Origin: Pseudoalteromonas arabiensis
GTDB taxonomy: Bacteria > Pseudomonadota > Gammaproteobacteria > Enterobacterales > Alteromonadaceae
Assembly (NCBI RefSeq): GCF_001550155.1
Contig: NZ_LRUF01000008.1
Span: forward strand, 124,001-188,000
Length of the DNA stretch: 64,000 nt
Direction of reading: 5' to 3'
Within the stretch, counting starts at the first letter, position 1. Each line of letters begins with the position of its first letter. The notes beneath the pieces were generated by a model, which did not search any database, had not been told where the DNA came from, and saw only the letters and a list, made by a program, of their open reading frames with translations. A program made the position numbers and the translations under genes. This document shows positions 44,731 to 54,125 of this stretch, in pieces.

Positions 44731-45312
44731 ATGGTAAATAAAGTTAAGTTCGACCGAGAAAAGGTAATAAAAAAGGCGGGGATTCTATTTTGGCAAAAAG
44801 GCTTTTCGGCCACCTCAACGCGGGATTTACAAACCACTGTTGATATGCGCCCTGGGAGTATTTATGCCGCCTTTGGCTCAAAAGAAGGTCTATATAGTGA
44901 AGCGCTTAAAAACTACGCTGAACAACTTAAGACATTACTCGCCACACACTTATCAAGTAGTGCTAGCATACTTGAAGGGTTGCACTCTTTTGTTCAAGCT
45001 GTATTGGAAGATTCAGAACCCGGTTGTGAAATATGTATGTTAATTAAAGCGAATGCTGAATTTGACTACTCACAGCCACTACTGAAAAACTTAACGAATG
45101 ATCTATTGCAACAGTTTGAATGTTACCTAACAGATATTTTTGACACTGCACAAAAACAAAATGAACTAGCAACTAACCATGCTCCGCTAGAATATGCGCG
45201 CTTGTTTCAAATCCAATTTACAGGTCTAAGAAGCTACATGCATAGGTCCCAATCAAACACTATAAGCAATGAATTAGTGAACATGATGTTTAAATTAATT
45301 AAAGATTTTTAA
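44731..45312 (+). CDS. TetR/AcrR-family transcriptional regulator
   Basis: 193 aa from the ATG at 44731; the longer frame (GTG at 44710) would place the start inside an operator. The N-terminal helix-turn-helix is typical (KAGILFWQKGFSATSTRDLQ, MRPGSIYAAFGSKEGLYSEAL). The C-terminal ligand domain has two cysteines (EPGCEICMLIKANAEF) that could be redox sensors. It probably represses the divergent AhpD-like gene and itself. Confidence 0.9.
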   Translation: MVNKVKFDREKVIKKAGILFWQKGFSATSTRDLQTTVDMRPGSIYAAFGSKEGLYSEALKNYAEQLKTLLATHLSSSASILEGLHSFVQAVLEDSEPGCEICMLIKANAEFDYSQPLLKNLTNDLLQQFECYLTDIFDTAQKQNELATNHAPLEYARLFQIQFTGLRSYMHRSQSNTISNELVNMMFKLIKDF

Positions 45313-45323
45313 CTAAGCAAGTT

Positions 45324-45347
45324 AGGGCAAGACACTCAGCTTGCCCT
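45324..45347. terminator. Hairpin terminator between convergent genes
   Basis: AGGGCAAG (45324-45331) pairs with CTTGCCCT (45340-45347) around an 8-nt loop, followed by TAAAAATT. It lies between the tetR and DUF3360 genes, which converge. Confidence 0.6.
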
Positions 45348-45353
45348 TAAAAA

Positions 45354-46853
45354 TTAATGTCTAAAGTCAGCCATTAACGCTGGAATACCAGGTAGCATAC
45401 CCACAATAGCCATCACACCAGTTAAAATAACGAACATCACCAGTGGAATAATCCAACGGCTCATTGGGGTTAACTCAGAGCTACGTTCTTTACAGCCAAT
45501 CAAACCCAAGTTATCTAATAACATAGTCAGTGACCAACCAAACGCAGGATTCACCAAAGCAGAAGAAAACACCACAATAGCTGCCGACTGAGTGGTTTTG
45601 CCTTCTCGCGTCATTTCCATACCAGCTTCAAGTAATGGAATAAATACCCCGACAATCAGTGCCACACATAATACCGGTTGCCAAATGGCTAAATCCATTG
45701 GGTAGCCCCAAATACCTGCAATGATACAAAATAAAGCCGTCAAAATCGCACCGGCTGGTATCGGTCGCTTCGCGATGGCTGCTGGCACAATGTAAGTTCC
45801 CCATGACGAGGTAAAGTTTGAACCACCTAACAACGAACCAAAGGTCTGACGAATTGAGGCGCTAAACATTGTATCATCTATGTTCATTTGAACCTTTTCA
45901 GTGCGCTCAGGGTAACTGATTTTTTGAAACACTTGATGCCCCAAAAAGTCAGGTGACCACATCGCAACCGCAAGCACCGCGAATGGCAATACCACTACAA
46001 AGCTCTCAAGTGTCGGTAAGCCAAGCATCCAGCCGGTGTTTTCACCCCACCAATACATCGGGTTCATATTAGGCAATCCAGGAGCTGTTTTAAACTCAAA
46101 CGGCGCGCCCAGTAAAAAGGCGATTAAACCACCCAACAAACAACTTAACGGTACGGCTAACCAACGCTTTTTGTAATGCTCAAGCAGTGCATACAAAACA
46201 ATAGTCGATAAGATCACAATAAAGGCAATGTGAGTCATATCGATGCCCTCAGCCCATGCAAACAGCTTTTTAACCTGTGAAATTGTACCGATAAAGCCAA
46301 GGTAAAGCAGTAATCCCCCACACACACCACGGCTTGTTAAGCCCGCCAGTAAACTGCCTCCTTTACTGAGTGCGAGCAATAAACCAAATGCCCCGATCAG
46401 TAATCCAAACGCCATAGGATGACCACCCGCAGCAACCACTATAGGTATTAAAGGGATCAGCGGCCCATGCGTACCAGCCAAGTTTGCTGTAGGTAAAAAG
46501 AATCCTGAAAACAATAAGATAAATATAGAAACAATTAATAGCTCATAACGAACGTTTTCTAAAATAAATGCTTCGCCAAGGCCAAGCGGGGCTGCAAATG
46601 TGGCAGCAATTGCACCCACCATCACCACTTTACCAATCGTGCCTGCCATCGCGGGGATTGAATCTTCTAACTCAAAACGATAATCCCGAAAGGGTAAGTT
46701 TGGTCGCCAACGCTTAGGTTGCATGATTTGCAGTTCATTCTCGAGGTATTCATCGCGGCTTGAAAATTCGCTGCTAGGTTTGTGGAGTGCTTTATAGCTT
46801 TGCTGGTCGAGCTCAGCAGGCGCAGTTGATGCTTGATGCTGCGTCTTATTCAT
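45354..46853 (-). CDS. DUF3360 family membrane permease
   Basis: A 499-aa polytopic protein with about 12-14 hydrophobic segments after a ~75-aa polar N-terminus. The conserved DUF3360 start (MQPKRWRPNLPFRDYRFE) and the GTHGPLIPLIPIVV and GGSLLAGLTSRGVCGG loops suggest the SLC26/nucleobase-permease (UraA-like) fold. The substrate is unknown to me. The ATG has an AGGAGA site. Mostly known from marine gammaproteobacteria, which agrees with the host assignment. Confidence 0.8.
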   Translation of the reverse strand: MNKTQHQASTAPAELDQQSYKALHKPSSEFSSRDEYLENELQIMQPKRWRPNLPFRDYRFELEDSIPAMAGTIGKVVMVGAIAATFAAPLGLGEAFILENVRYELLIVSIFILLFSGFFLPTANLAGTHGPLIPLIPIVVAAGGHPMAFGLLIGAFGLLLALSKGGSLLAGLTSRGVCGGLLLYLGFIGTISQVKKLFAWAEGIDMTHIAFIVILSTIVLYALLEHYKKRWLAVPLSCLLGGLIAFLLGAPFEFKTAPGLPNMNPMYWWGENTGWMLGLPTLESFVVVLPFAVLAVAMWSPDFLGHQVFQKISYPERTEKVQMNIDDTMFSASIRQTFGSLLGGSNFTSSWGTYIVPAAIAKRPIPAGAILTALFCIIAGIWGYPMDLAIWQPVLCVALIVGVFIPLLEAGMEMTREGKTTQSAAIVVFSSALVNPAFGWSLTMLLDNLGLIGCKERSSELTPMSRWIIPLVMFVILTGVMAIVGMLPGIPALMADFRH

Positions 46854-47313
46854 GACTTCTCCTACTACTTAATCTTGAAAATTGTGTGAGTCTTTATTCT
46901 GCATTTAGGGTAAAGCAGCGAGGTACAAAACACGATTAAGCAAAAGGTAGGGTATGAATTTGTAAAAAAGGCAGTTTTAAAATATAGAACATTAAGAAAG
47001 AAAAGTTAAACTCATGAAATCAAAAAACTTTTTAATATCTAGTTTATAAAAAGGCAGGCAAACAATAAGTAAATGCTTACTTTTTAAGCATATTAACTAT
47101 TAGTCTAATAAATTGTATGAATAGCAAACAGATAGATAACAGTCGAGAAATGGGGTGCAAGATACGAACATCTAGCAGCGATTTCACATCGCGTTTGTCC
47201 CATATTTCACTCATTGCATCTTGTTACTGTTCACTTATGACGCGGTATAAAACCGCTGCTACATGCAGGCGTAAGACAAGTTTCACGCCTGCATTTAATA
47301 CCTAATTTAACAC
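46854..47313. other. 460-nt intergenic region with a REP-like element
   Basis: No credible gene is seen. The right half holds the repeat element at 47172-47294 (listed separately). The left half is AT-rich and should carry the promoter of the DUF3360 gene, but I cannot single out one pair of boxes. A small hairpin ATGCTT/AAGCAT is at about 47072-47090. Confidence 0.6.
47172..47294. repeat. REP-like intergenic repeat, copy 1
   Basis: The left end AGCAGCGATTTCACATCGCG contains the palindrome GCGAT-TTCAC-ATCGC (47178-47192). The right end has a perfect 10-bp inverted repeat (47263-47272 with 47285-47294) enclosing ACAAGTTTC. Both end motifs recur at 53587-53694. Confidence 0.75.
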
Positions 47314-49437
47314 CTATTTGGTTTTCAACTTATTCAATTCATCATCTTGCTGTGCAACGAGTGCATTAAGCGTTTGACTACCATCTCCAGCTTGTGTTGA
47401 TAGCTCGGCTAATTGCGATGCGGCATCTGAAATTAAGGTAAGATTACGATTTATCTCTTCCGTAACTGAGCTTTGCTCTTCTGCTGCCGTTGCTATATGG
47501 GTAATTTGTTGTGTAATTTCATCAACTTTTACCACAACTTCATGCAGCGCATCAAAAGCGACCGAGGTTTCATCCACCGCTGTTTGAGCTCTCACAACCC
47601 CTTGCTCAATAACTTTAGAGGCATTGCCCACTTCAAGCTGCAAGCTGTCGATAAGACCACTGATATCATCCGTTGAAGCGCGTGTTTTAGACGCAAGCGC
47701 CCTTACCTCATCGGCAACCACAGCAAAACCACGGCCTTGCTCCCCTGCCCTTGCCGCTTCAATTGCTGCATTAAGCGCAAGCAAGTTAGTTTGCTCTGCA
47801 ATTGTTCTGATCACGTCTAGAATTTGTGTAATATCGTTACTTCGCGCCGCTACTTTCTCGACGGCTTGATTAGCTTCTTTTATCTCGCTCGACATTGTTT
47901 TAACTTGTGTAACCGCAGACGATAAGCTTGACTCACTGCTGACCACTAACCCGTTAATTTCATCAGCTTGTTGAGCTGACTGCTCTGAAGCTCTCGCTAC
48001 TTCCAGTGCAGTCGCACTCATCTCATTCATTGCAGTTACTACGCTCTCAATTTCTTGGAACTGAGCTTGAACATTGTGTTTGGTATCAACGGCAACACTG
48101 GTGGCAAGCTCTGCCTGTTGCTTTGTTTGAGTTGATACGTTTTTTAGCTCGCTAATCAGTGTTCGTAGTTTGGCAAGAAACGCATTAAAACCTGTAGCCA
48201 AAGCAATAAGCTCTTCGTGGGTCTCAACATGCAAAGTCTGCGTTAAGTCACCTTCAGCACTGGCAAGATTATCGACCCGTTGCTGAATTTGTTGCAATGG
48301 TGCAACAATCGTTCGTATTACCAGCAGCATAATCAAAAATGCGGCACCAGCAATGATTAGTCCTGTAACCAGTATTAAACCGCCTAACGTATTTGCATTT
48401 TCACTCATCGTATTCGCAAGAGCTTGCGGACCTTCAAGGGCAAGTTCTGCCGGCACCTCTATTAATAAATTCCACTGTGTGTTTGCAAGCTTAATGGTGA
48501 TTGGATAATTAACTAAATACTCTGCGCCCACCTTAAAAATACCACTTTGCTTTTTTAACTTATTGTAGTTTTCAAGCATATTTTTTGGCACCGCTTCTTT
48601 AAGAGGTCTGCCAAGTTTATCTTTGTAATGACTACTGCCAACGACTAAATCAAGCGAGCTTAATAAAGTAACCCGGGCTTTGCCGTTATAAAGCTCTTTT
48701 GACAACTTTTCTGTCATTTTTTGGAAAACAGGAAGGGTTAAATCAACACCTGCAACGCCTATAAACTTTTCACCTCTAAGAATTGGAACTGTTAAAGAGG
48801 TCATCATTTCTGAATACCCAGGCGAAATTTCATAAAGATACGGCTCCATAATGCAAGGGACTTTCGTGTCTTTCACACACAGGTACCATTCAGCTTCTCG
48901 TTGACCAAATTCATTGAGTGTGTCTACGTATTTTTCTTTAACATCTTCAACAACTTGCTGTTCAATAGTACCATCACGATTACGGGTAAAATAAATTTCA
49001 AGCGTCCCCGCCCCTGCAACTGAGTGATCATAACCGCTGATAAAATTTGCATCGCGGTTATCAAACCCATTGCGCTCAAATTGAGTATAAATAGACGACA
49101 GTAAGGTGTTTTTTTCAAGCAATGAGCGGTTTAACTCCACAACAGCTTCACGCGTTAGAGTACTCGCGGCTTTTTCATCACCCAACATCGCAGCATAAGA
49201 GTATGGCACACGATACGCTTCATTAATAAACCCAGCAACTTGCTCACCATAGGCTGCTGCATTAGAGGCAAGTTTATCTTCAACCTCAGCAACAATCAGC
49301 TTTTCAGATTGCGCAGATAGCTGTTGGTTACTGCTTGATAACTGCCACCATAAAACACTCGATAGAACAAACACAGTAATAAAAATACTGCCAACGGTAA
49401 GCCATAATAATTTCTTTGCTAATGCTAACTGCCGCAT
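47314..49437 (-). CDS. Methyl-accepting chemotaxis protein with double Cache sensor
   Basis: The 707-aa protein has an N-terminal membrane segment (~10-32), a periplasmic dCache_1-type sensor (~35-345; [25 protein letters not shown] is partly visible), a second membrane segment (~352-374), a HAMP domain (~376-430) and a signalling domain. The hairpin tip is [20 protein letters not shown]. dCache sensors often bind amino acids; the ligand is unknown. No CheB/CheR-binding pentapeptide is seen at the C-terminus. Monocistronic. Confidence 0.93.
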   Translation of the reverse strand: MRQLALAKKLLWLTVGSIFITVFVLSSVLWWQLSSSNQQLSAQSEKLIVAEVEDKLASNAAAYGEQVAGFINEAYRVPYSYAAMLGDEKAASTLTREAVVELNRSLLEKNTLLSSIYTQFERNGFDNRDANFISGYDHSVAGAGTLEIYFTRNRDGTIEQQVVEDVKEKYVDTLNEFGQREAEWYLCVKDTKVPCIMEPYLYEISPGYSEMMTSLTVPILRGEKFIGVAGVDLTLPVFQKMTEKLSKELYNGKARVTLLSSLDLVVGSSHYKDKLGRPLKEAVPKNMLENYNKLKKQSGIFKVGAEYLVNYPITIKLANTQWNLLIEVPAELALEGPQALANTMSENANTLGGLILVTGLIIAGAAFLIMLLVIRTIVAPLQQIQQRVDNLASAEGDLTQTLHVETHEELIALATGFNAFLAKLRTLISELKNVSTQTKQQAELATSVAVDTKHNVQAQFQEIESVVTAMNEMSATALEVARASEQSAQQADEINGLVVSSESSLSSAVTQVKTMSSEIKEANQAVEKVAARSNDITQILDVIRTIAEQTNLLALNAAIEAARAGEQGRGFAVVADEVRALASKTRASTDDISGLIDSLQLEVGNASKVIEQGVVRAQTAVDETSVAFDALHEVVVKVDEITQQITHIATAAEEQSSVTEEINRNLTLISDAASQLAELSTQAGDGSQTLNALVAQQDDELNKLKTK

Positions 49438-49573
49438 TGATTTTTCCCATTTTTATTGTTGGTTTGCTAATAGTTTAGACCATTTGCATGACAACAGAGA
49501 GACGAATAGAAAAAAAGTGTGAATTTAAGGCTCATAACCCCATCTAAACGAATTAACTGTAACTGCTTTGCTA

Positions 49574-49588
49574 TGTTGGCTGCCAACA
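49574..49588. promoter_or_regulatory. Perfect palindrome upstream of the GMC oxidoreductase gene
   Basis: TGTTGGC-T-GCCAACA is a perfect 7+1+7 inverted repeat about 124 nt before the start at 49712. It is flanked by a wider inverted repeat CCATCTAAA (49540-49548) and TTTAGATGG (49615-49623). It looks like a regulator binding site; no regulator gene is adjacent. Confidence 0.5.
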
Positions 49589-49711
49589 CTCCTTATAACA
49601 ATTAATCAGCTGTATTTAGATGGTTATTTAACTTTTTCAAATTACGTTCTATCTTTATCCAGAAATCTTTTTAAATAAGCTCATAATAATAAACACCTAC
49701 AGGTGACAATA

Positions 49712-51445
49712 ATGCAGCAACACACATTTGATTTTGATCAAATTATCATAGGCTCTGGATTTGGCGGTTCTGTCAGTGCGCTACGTCTAAACGAGAAAGG
49801 TAACCGAGTTTTAGTACTCGAAAAAGGCCTGCGCCGCGAAGATAAAGCGTTTCCAAAGACCAACCTAGATATAAAAAACTATATGTGGCAGCCTGAAATT
49901 GGTCTAAGAGGCTGCATTCAACTTTCACTTACCAGCAAAGTGACTGTGCTGCATGGCGTAGGTGTCGGCGGTGGCTCACAAATTTATGCTAATGTGCACC
50001 TTATTCCTGATGATGAGGTCTTTCAATCTCCAGCGTGGACGCGGATAAAGCCAGACTGGAAAGAAAGCCTAATGCCCTACTATGGTCTTGCACAGCGAAT
50101 GTTAGGCAGCGCCAAAAATACCTACACTAATGTTGCGGATGACACGCTTAAAGATATTGCTGAGCAGATGGGTCAAGGTGACTCATTCAAAACCGTGAAC
50201 ACTGGGGTGCTTTTTGCAAAACCTGGCGAAGCCTATAACAAAGAGCTACCAGACCCTTACTTTAATGGCGATGGTCCAAGGCGAAATACCTGTCATTACT
50301 GTGGTAGCTGTATGACAGGTTGTCGCCATAATGCCAAAAATACCCTCATGAAAAACTATCTTTACTTTGCCGAGCGCAATGGCGTAGAGATAAGAGCTAG
50401 CTCTGAAGTAATAAAAATCACCCCGCTCAATGCAGATGGCAGCGCCGGATACAAAATTAAGATTAAAGATACCAGCCATCGCAATAGCCATATTTATACG
50501 CTAACAACACGAGGCGTTGTGCTAAGTGCTGGGGTGATGGGCACTGTTCCTTTGCTTTTAAAAATGCGCGATAAAGATAAAACACTACCCAACATTTCGC
50601 CATGGCTTGGTCAGCAAATTCGCACTAATTCTGAAACACTTACCACAGTGAACAACACCACTAAAAAAGTTGATGACGGTGTTGCGATCAGCTCATTTAT
50701 TTCGGCCGATAAAGACACCAACATCGAAATTTGTCGGTTTCGAGAAGGTGCTGATGGCACGTGGCTTTATTTACCTTACGTTCCCATGGTGACAGGAAAA
50801 GGCCTCAAGCGTATTGCTAAGTTTTTAGTTAATACACTTCGCCATCCAATAAAAACGGCCAAAGTATTACGCTCAAAAGGCAAAGCCCGCAGCTCAATTG
50901 TATTTTTAGTGATGCAAAAATCAGAGGCGTTTATTCACCTTGAATGGCGACGTAAATGGTATCGCTTATTTAAAAACGGCATTACTGCCGTGCAAAAAGA
51001 AAATGACACGCCGCTTAGCGTTAGCTTTCCAAAAGCAGAAGAAGCAACCAAACTTTACGCCGAAAAACTCGGTGGTGTACCAGGTTCAGCCTTAACTGAA
51101 GTGCTCTTTGGTGTCCCGATGACGGCGCATATAATGAGTGGCGTCGCCATGGGTACTGATGCTTCTAACGGCGTCGTTGATAGCTCTGGTGAAGTCTTTG
51201 GGTATCAAAACCTACGTGTTATCGACGGCTCAATCATACCAGGTAATTTAGGGGTAAACCCATCATTAACCATTACCGCATTGTCTGAGTACGCGATGAG
51301 CCAAATACCCGTATTCGATGAAACAAGAGCAAGTAAGATTAAGCCAATAGAATTTAGTAAACCACGTGAAGGCCTAGTATCAGCACTTACTGGTTCAGGT
51401 GATTTAGCAAAATCGATTGCTGAAAAACAAAAAAACCGTGCATAA
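49712..51445 (+). CDS. GMC-family FAD oxidoreductase (cholesterol-oxidase-like)
   Basis: 577 aa from ATG 49712 (AGGTGA site). FAD-binding motif GSGFGGSVSALRL near residue 15, VGVGGGSQIYANV for the second flavin contact, the cysteine cluster CHYCGSCMTGC around residue 195, and the C-terminal GMC motif RVIDGSIIPGNLGVNPSLTI. These fit the cholesterol oxidase / glucose-methanol-choline branch. There is no signal peptide. The substrate is unknown; a sterol or other alcohol is plausible. Monocistronic with its own terminator. Confidence 0.88.
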   Translation: MQQHTFDFDQIIIGSGFGGSVSALRLNEKGNRVLVLEKGLRREDKAFPKTNLDIKNYMWQPEIGLRGCIQLSLTSKVTVLHGVGVGGGSQIYANVHLIPDDEVFQSPAWTRIKPDWKESLMPYYGLAQRMLGSAKNTYTNVADDTLKDIAEQMGQGDSFKTVNTGVLFAKPGEAYNKELPDPYFNGDGPRRNTCHYCGSCMTGCRHNAKNTLMKNYLYFAERNGVEIRASSEVIKITPLNADGSAGYKIKIKDTSHRNSHIYTLTTRGVVLSAGVMGTVPLLLKMRDKDKTLPNISPWLGQQIRTNSETLTTVNNTTKKVDDGVAISSFISADKDTNIEICRFREGADGTWLYLPYVPMVTGKGLKRIAKFLVNTLRHPIKTAKVLRSKGKARSSIVFLVMQKSEAFIHLEWRRKWYRLFKNGITAVQKENDTPLSVSFPKAEEATKLYAEKLGGVPGSALTEVLFGVPMTAHIMSGVAMGTDASNGVVDSSGEVFGYQNLRVIDGSIIPGNLGVNPSLTITALSEYAMSQIPVFDETRASKIKPIEFSKPREGLVSALTGSGDLAKSIAEKQKNRA

Positions 51446-51452
51446 AGCACGG
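51436..51452. terminator. Compact bidirectional terminator overlapping the GMC stop
   Basis: CCGTGC (51436-51441) pairs with GCACGG (51447-51452) around a 5-nt loop that includes the stop codon. On the minus strand it is followed by seven T residues, serving ohr; on the plus strand by CCTATTTT. Confidence 0.75.
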
Positions 51453-51472
51453 CCTATTTTGATAAATAGCAA

Positions 51473-51901
51473 TTAGATCACTGAGAGTTCTACAGCAATG
51501 TTACCACGCGTTGCGTTTGAGTATGGGCATACTTCGTGCGCTTTATTAACAAGTGTAAGAGCGGTGTCTTTATCAAGATCACCCACTGATACCGCAAGCT
51601 TAACAGCAATACCAAAACCACCTTCGATAGGACCAATTGATACTTCAGAGTTAATGTGAGTATCTGCTGGTAATTTAATTTTTGCTTGGCCAGCCACTAA
51701 TTTTAATGCGCCGATGAAACAAGCTGCGTAACCCGCTGCAAATAACTGCTCAGGGTTAGTACCTTGACCATCATCACCACCTAGCCCTTTTGGTGTTGAT
51801 AGTGCCACATCTAAACGACCATCATCTGATTTTGCTGTGCCTTCACGGCCACCTGTTGCTGTTGCTTTTGCTGTGTATGCGACGCTTTGTAGTTCTTTCA
51901 T
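51473..51901 (-). CDS. ohr: Ohr organic hydroperoxide reductase
   Basis: 142 aa from ATG 51901 with an AGGAGAG site; the longer frame to 52039 runs through the operator region and is rejected. It has the Ohr/OsmC signatures with both redox cysteines: AAGYAACFIGALKLVA and HEVCPYSNATRGN. It reduces organic hydroperoxides using thiols (lipoamide in studied members). It is divergent from ohrR with operators between. Confidence 0.95.
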   Translation of the reverse strand: MKELQSVAYTAKATATGGREGTAKSDDGRLDVALSTPKGLGGDDGQGTNPEQLFAAGYAACFIGALKLVAGQAKIKLPADTHINSEVSIGPIEGGFGIAVKLAVSVGDLDKDTALTLVNKAHEVCPYSNATRGNIAVELSVI

Positions 51902-51924
51902 GATTACTCTCCTAATTGAGTGAA

Positions 51925-51950
51925 AATATATTTTGCATGCAAAATATATT
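51925..51950. promoter_or_regulatory. OhrR operator, perfect 26-bp palindrome
   Basis: A perfect inverted repeat centred on TTTTGCATGCAAAA lies 24 nt before the ohr start. Its AT-rich dyad form matches MarR/OhrR-type sites. It should control ohr. Confidence 0.8.
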
Positions 51951-51978
51951 AGAACAGCTTTTCCGGGATTGCAAATAC

Positions 51979-51990
51979 TTTGTATGCAAA
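51979..51990. promoter_or_regulatory. Second, imperfect OhrR site
   Basis: TTTGTATGCAAA (51979-51990) resembles the core of the first palindrome with one change, and lies 35 nt before the ohrR start. It probably mediates autoregulation. Confidence 0.55.
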
Positions 51991-52024
51991 TTAAAATACT
52001 CGTATTGAATTTTGAGGATCGAGT

Positions 52025-52456
52025 ATGAAATACCCACAACTAAAATTAGATAACCAGCTATGCCACCGCTTATATATGGCATCGAATGGGATTGCCCGTG
52101 CGTATCGAGATTCTCTTAATCAATTAGATTTAACCTACCCGCAATACGTAGTGATGATGGCGCTGTGGGAAAAAGATCAGATCAGCATTGCTGAATTACT
52201 TGAAAAAACTGCCATTGATGGCGGTGCGATGACGCAAATTTTGAAAAAAATGAGCGATAAAGCATTGTTATCGATCACCAAAGATAGCCAAGATAAACGC
52301 AAACGACTCGTGCAGCTCGAAGCCAAAGGCAAGGCGATGCAAGATCAAGCTGCCGATATACCGTCGCAAATTCGTTGTCGCTTCCCAAGCGTGAGCGAAC
52401 CACAAGCGTTGCAACTGATTGAGTTACTCGATTTAGTAAATAGTGACCTTAATTAA
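52025..52456 (+). CDS. ohrR: OhrR, MarR-family organic-peroxide sensor
   Basis: The 143-aa protein has the conserved peroxide-sensing Cys in NQLCHRLYMASN (Cys13) and the winged-helix motif IAELLEKTAIDGGAMTQILKK with the wing TKDSQDKRKRLV. A further Cys (IRCRF) lies near the C-terminus, as in two-cysteine OhrR proteins. GAGG ribosome site. It represses ohr until oxidised. Confidence 0.93.
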   Translation: MKYPQLKLDNQLCHRLYMASNGIARAYRDSLNQLDLTYPQYVVMMALWEKDQISIAELLEKTAIDGGAMTQILKKMSDKALLSITKDSQDKRKRLVQLEAKGKAMQDQAADIPSQIRCRFPSVSEPQALQLIELLDLVNSDLN

Positions 52457-52548
52457 CAAAAATTATTTGAAAGTGAATTTGGATTACACCGCTTTTTAAT
52501 AAAACTAGATGCGCTATAGTGTTCAAAACTCATCAATACGGACACCAT

Positions 52549-53562
52549 ATGAAAGCATTTGGATACACTACAGCAACCCCAACGTTATCAGACTCTTCAT
52601 TACAAGCGATTGAATTACCTGATCCTGTTGCCACAGGTCACGACATTCTTGTAGCCGTAGAAGCAATTTCAGTAAACCCTGTTGATACTAAAATTCGCGC
52701 TAACGTATCACCAGATTGTGGCTACAAGGTTATTGGCTGGGATGCCGTGGGGACGGTTAAAGCTGTTGGCGACAAAGTTTCGTTATTTAATGTCGATGAC
52801 CGTGTGTTTTATGCTGGCGACTTAACGCGCCAAGGCAGCAATGCTGAACTGCAACTTGTTGATGAGCGCATTGTCGGTCTTGCACCAACAAGCCTTAGTA
52901 ATAGTGAAGCAGCCGCCCTGCCATTAACCAGTATTACAGCGTGGGAGTTACTGTTTGACCGCTTACAGATTGAAAAGTCTAAGAATAATAAGCCAGCTTC
53001 AGTATTAGTGATAGGTGCCGCAGGTGGCGTGGGCTCAATTTTAGTGCAACTTGCCAAACAGCTTACCAATTTAACCGTTGTTGGTACCGCCGCACGAGAA
53101 GAAAGCGCCAACTGGCTTAAAGATTTAGGCGTTGATCATGTGCTTGATCATAGCAAAAACCTTAATCAGCAACGCCTTGCAGCCGACCTGAATGAATTTG
53201 ATTACGTAGTGAGCTTAACGCACACCGACCAACACCTTGATAGCATTATGGAAGTGATCAAGCCACAAGGTAAATTGGCACTTATAGACGACCCTGCAAG
53301 CTTTGATATTTTAAAGTTAAAGCGTAAAAGTATTTCCCTGCATTGGGAGTTTATGTATACCCGCTCAATGTACCAAACCGATGATATGATTGCCCAACAT
53401 CAGCTTTTATCAGAACTTGCTACCCTTGTTGATAACGGCACTATCAAAACAACATTGGGTGAGCATTTAGGTAAGATAAACGTAGCAAACCTTATTAAAG
53501 CCCATGGGATATTAGAGTCTCACAAGGCTCGTGGAAAGCTTGTATTAGAAGGGTTTGAGTAA
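52549..53562 (+). CDS. Zinc-type alcohol dehydrogenase family oxidoreductase
   Basis: 337 aa from ATG 52549. This is a medium-chain reductase (TIGR02817-like, quinone-oxidoreductase group) with SVNPVDTKIRANVSP, GWDAVGTVKAVGDKV, LPLTSITAWELLFDRL and the NADPH-binding GAAGGVGSILVQLAKQ. Structural zinc cysteines are absent as in the QOR branch. It lies 92 nt after ohrR on the same strand and could be co-transcribed; a role in detoxifying reactive carbonyls or quinones is inferred. Confidence 0.85.
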   Translation: MKAFGYTTATPTLSDSSLQAIELPDPVATGHDILVAVEAISVNPVDTKIRANVSPDCGYKVIGWDAVGTVKAVGDKVSLFNVDDRVFYAGDLTRQGSNAELQLVDERIVGLAPTSLSNSEAAALPLTSITAWELLFDRLQIEKSKNNKPASVLVIGAAGGVGSILVQLAKQLTNLTVVGTAAREESANWLKDLGVDHVLDHSKNLNQQRLAADLNEFDYVVSLTHTDQHLDSIMEVIKPQGKLALIDDPASFDILKLKRKSISLHWEFMYTRSMYQTDDMIAQHQLLSELATLVDNGTIKTTLGEHLGKINVANLIKAHGILESHKARGKLVLEGFE

Positions 53563-53586
53563 CAAGCATGTAGGTGGCGCAAGCAT

Positions 53587-53694
53587 CTAGCGGCGATTTC
53601 ACATCGCGTTTTGCCCTCGTTTCTTCCCTACCGCACCCAGGACGACCTCTAGGCGTCACGCTTGCTTGGCGCGCGAAACAAGTTTCACGCCTTC
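53587..53694. repeat. REP-like intergenic repeat, copy 2
   Basis: It shares with copy 1 the left-end motif GCGATTTCACATCGCGTTT (palindrome at 53593-53607) and the right-end motif ACAAGTTTCACGCCT-like sequence at about 53678-53692. The middle differs and is more GC-rich than the surroundings. Confidence 0.75.
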
Positions 53695-53765
53695 GTCCAG
53701 GGGTTTTACCTTTGTGTGGTAGTTAATAATTCATGACTAAAGTCATTCCTAGGAGGCGCGAGTAT

Positions 53766-53791
53766 GTAGCAGCGATTTCACATCGCGTTTT
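53766..53791. repeat. REP-like intergenic repeat, partial copy 3
   Basis: Only the left-end motif GTAGCAGCGATTTCACATCG and following GCGTTTT are present (palindrome 53772-53786), preceded by GGCGCGAGTA as in copy 2 (GGCGCAAGCA). The right end is missing. Confidence 0.7.
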
Positions 53792-54005
53792 ATTCTCATT
53801 CATTAACGATAACAGGATAGGTCTTTCATACACGCATCATTAAAGTGCACAGAATAAAACTTATTTCCCTATTTTAGTGCTTGGAAAAGTTACTTATAAC
53901 AATAAAAATCACAACATATTGATTTAAAACAAATTTAAATCATAAAACAGTTTGGCACAGATCTTCCAATAGTGAGTATGAACAGGCACTAACAAGGAGA
54001 CTAAC

Positions 54006-54125
54006 GTGACTCACTTCTTTCACACTCTTTATCTACTTTGGCGATTAGACATCAGCACATGGCATATTCATGAGGCTCACGATCCGCATAATGTTGCTGA
54101 TTTGGAGCGTCGCTATGTTAAATAA
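54006..54125 (+). CDS. Very small protein (39 aa), unrecognised
   Basis: A GTG start 7 nt after a strong AAGGAGA site opens a 39-codon frame (MTHFFHTLYLLWRLDIST at its start, NVADLERRYVK at its end). The ending recalls the ADLERR element of tiny proteobacterial proteins such as DUF3563, but the match is short. Its stop overlaps the start of the next gene by 11 nt, indicating translational coupling. It is amphipathic and has many His and Trp residues for its size. Function unknown. Confidence 0.6.
   Translation: MTHFFHTLYLLWRLDISTWHIHEAHDPHNVADLERRYVK

Larger units (their letters stand above)
53563..54005. other. 443-nt intergenic region with two repeat copies
   Basis: It holds the REP-like repeat copies at 53587-53694 and 53766-53791 and, near its right end, the AAGGAG ribosome site of the small gene at 54006. 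No other gene is seen. Confidence 0.6.

Noticed and set aside
47117..47305. 62-codon plus-strand frame in the DUF3360/chemoreceptor gap
   Set aside because: It lies almost entirely within the REP-like repeat, has no ribosome site, and similar sequence elsewhere is not open.
53563..54005. CRISPR array, suggested by repeated GCGATTTCACATCGC
   Set aside because: Only two and a half copies at irregular distance without uniform spacers, a further copy 6 kb away, and no cas genes.
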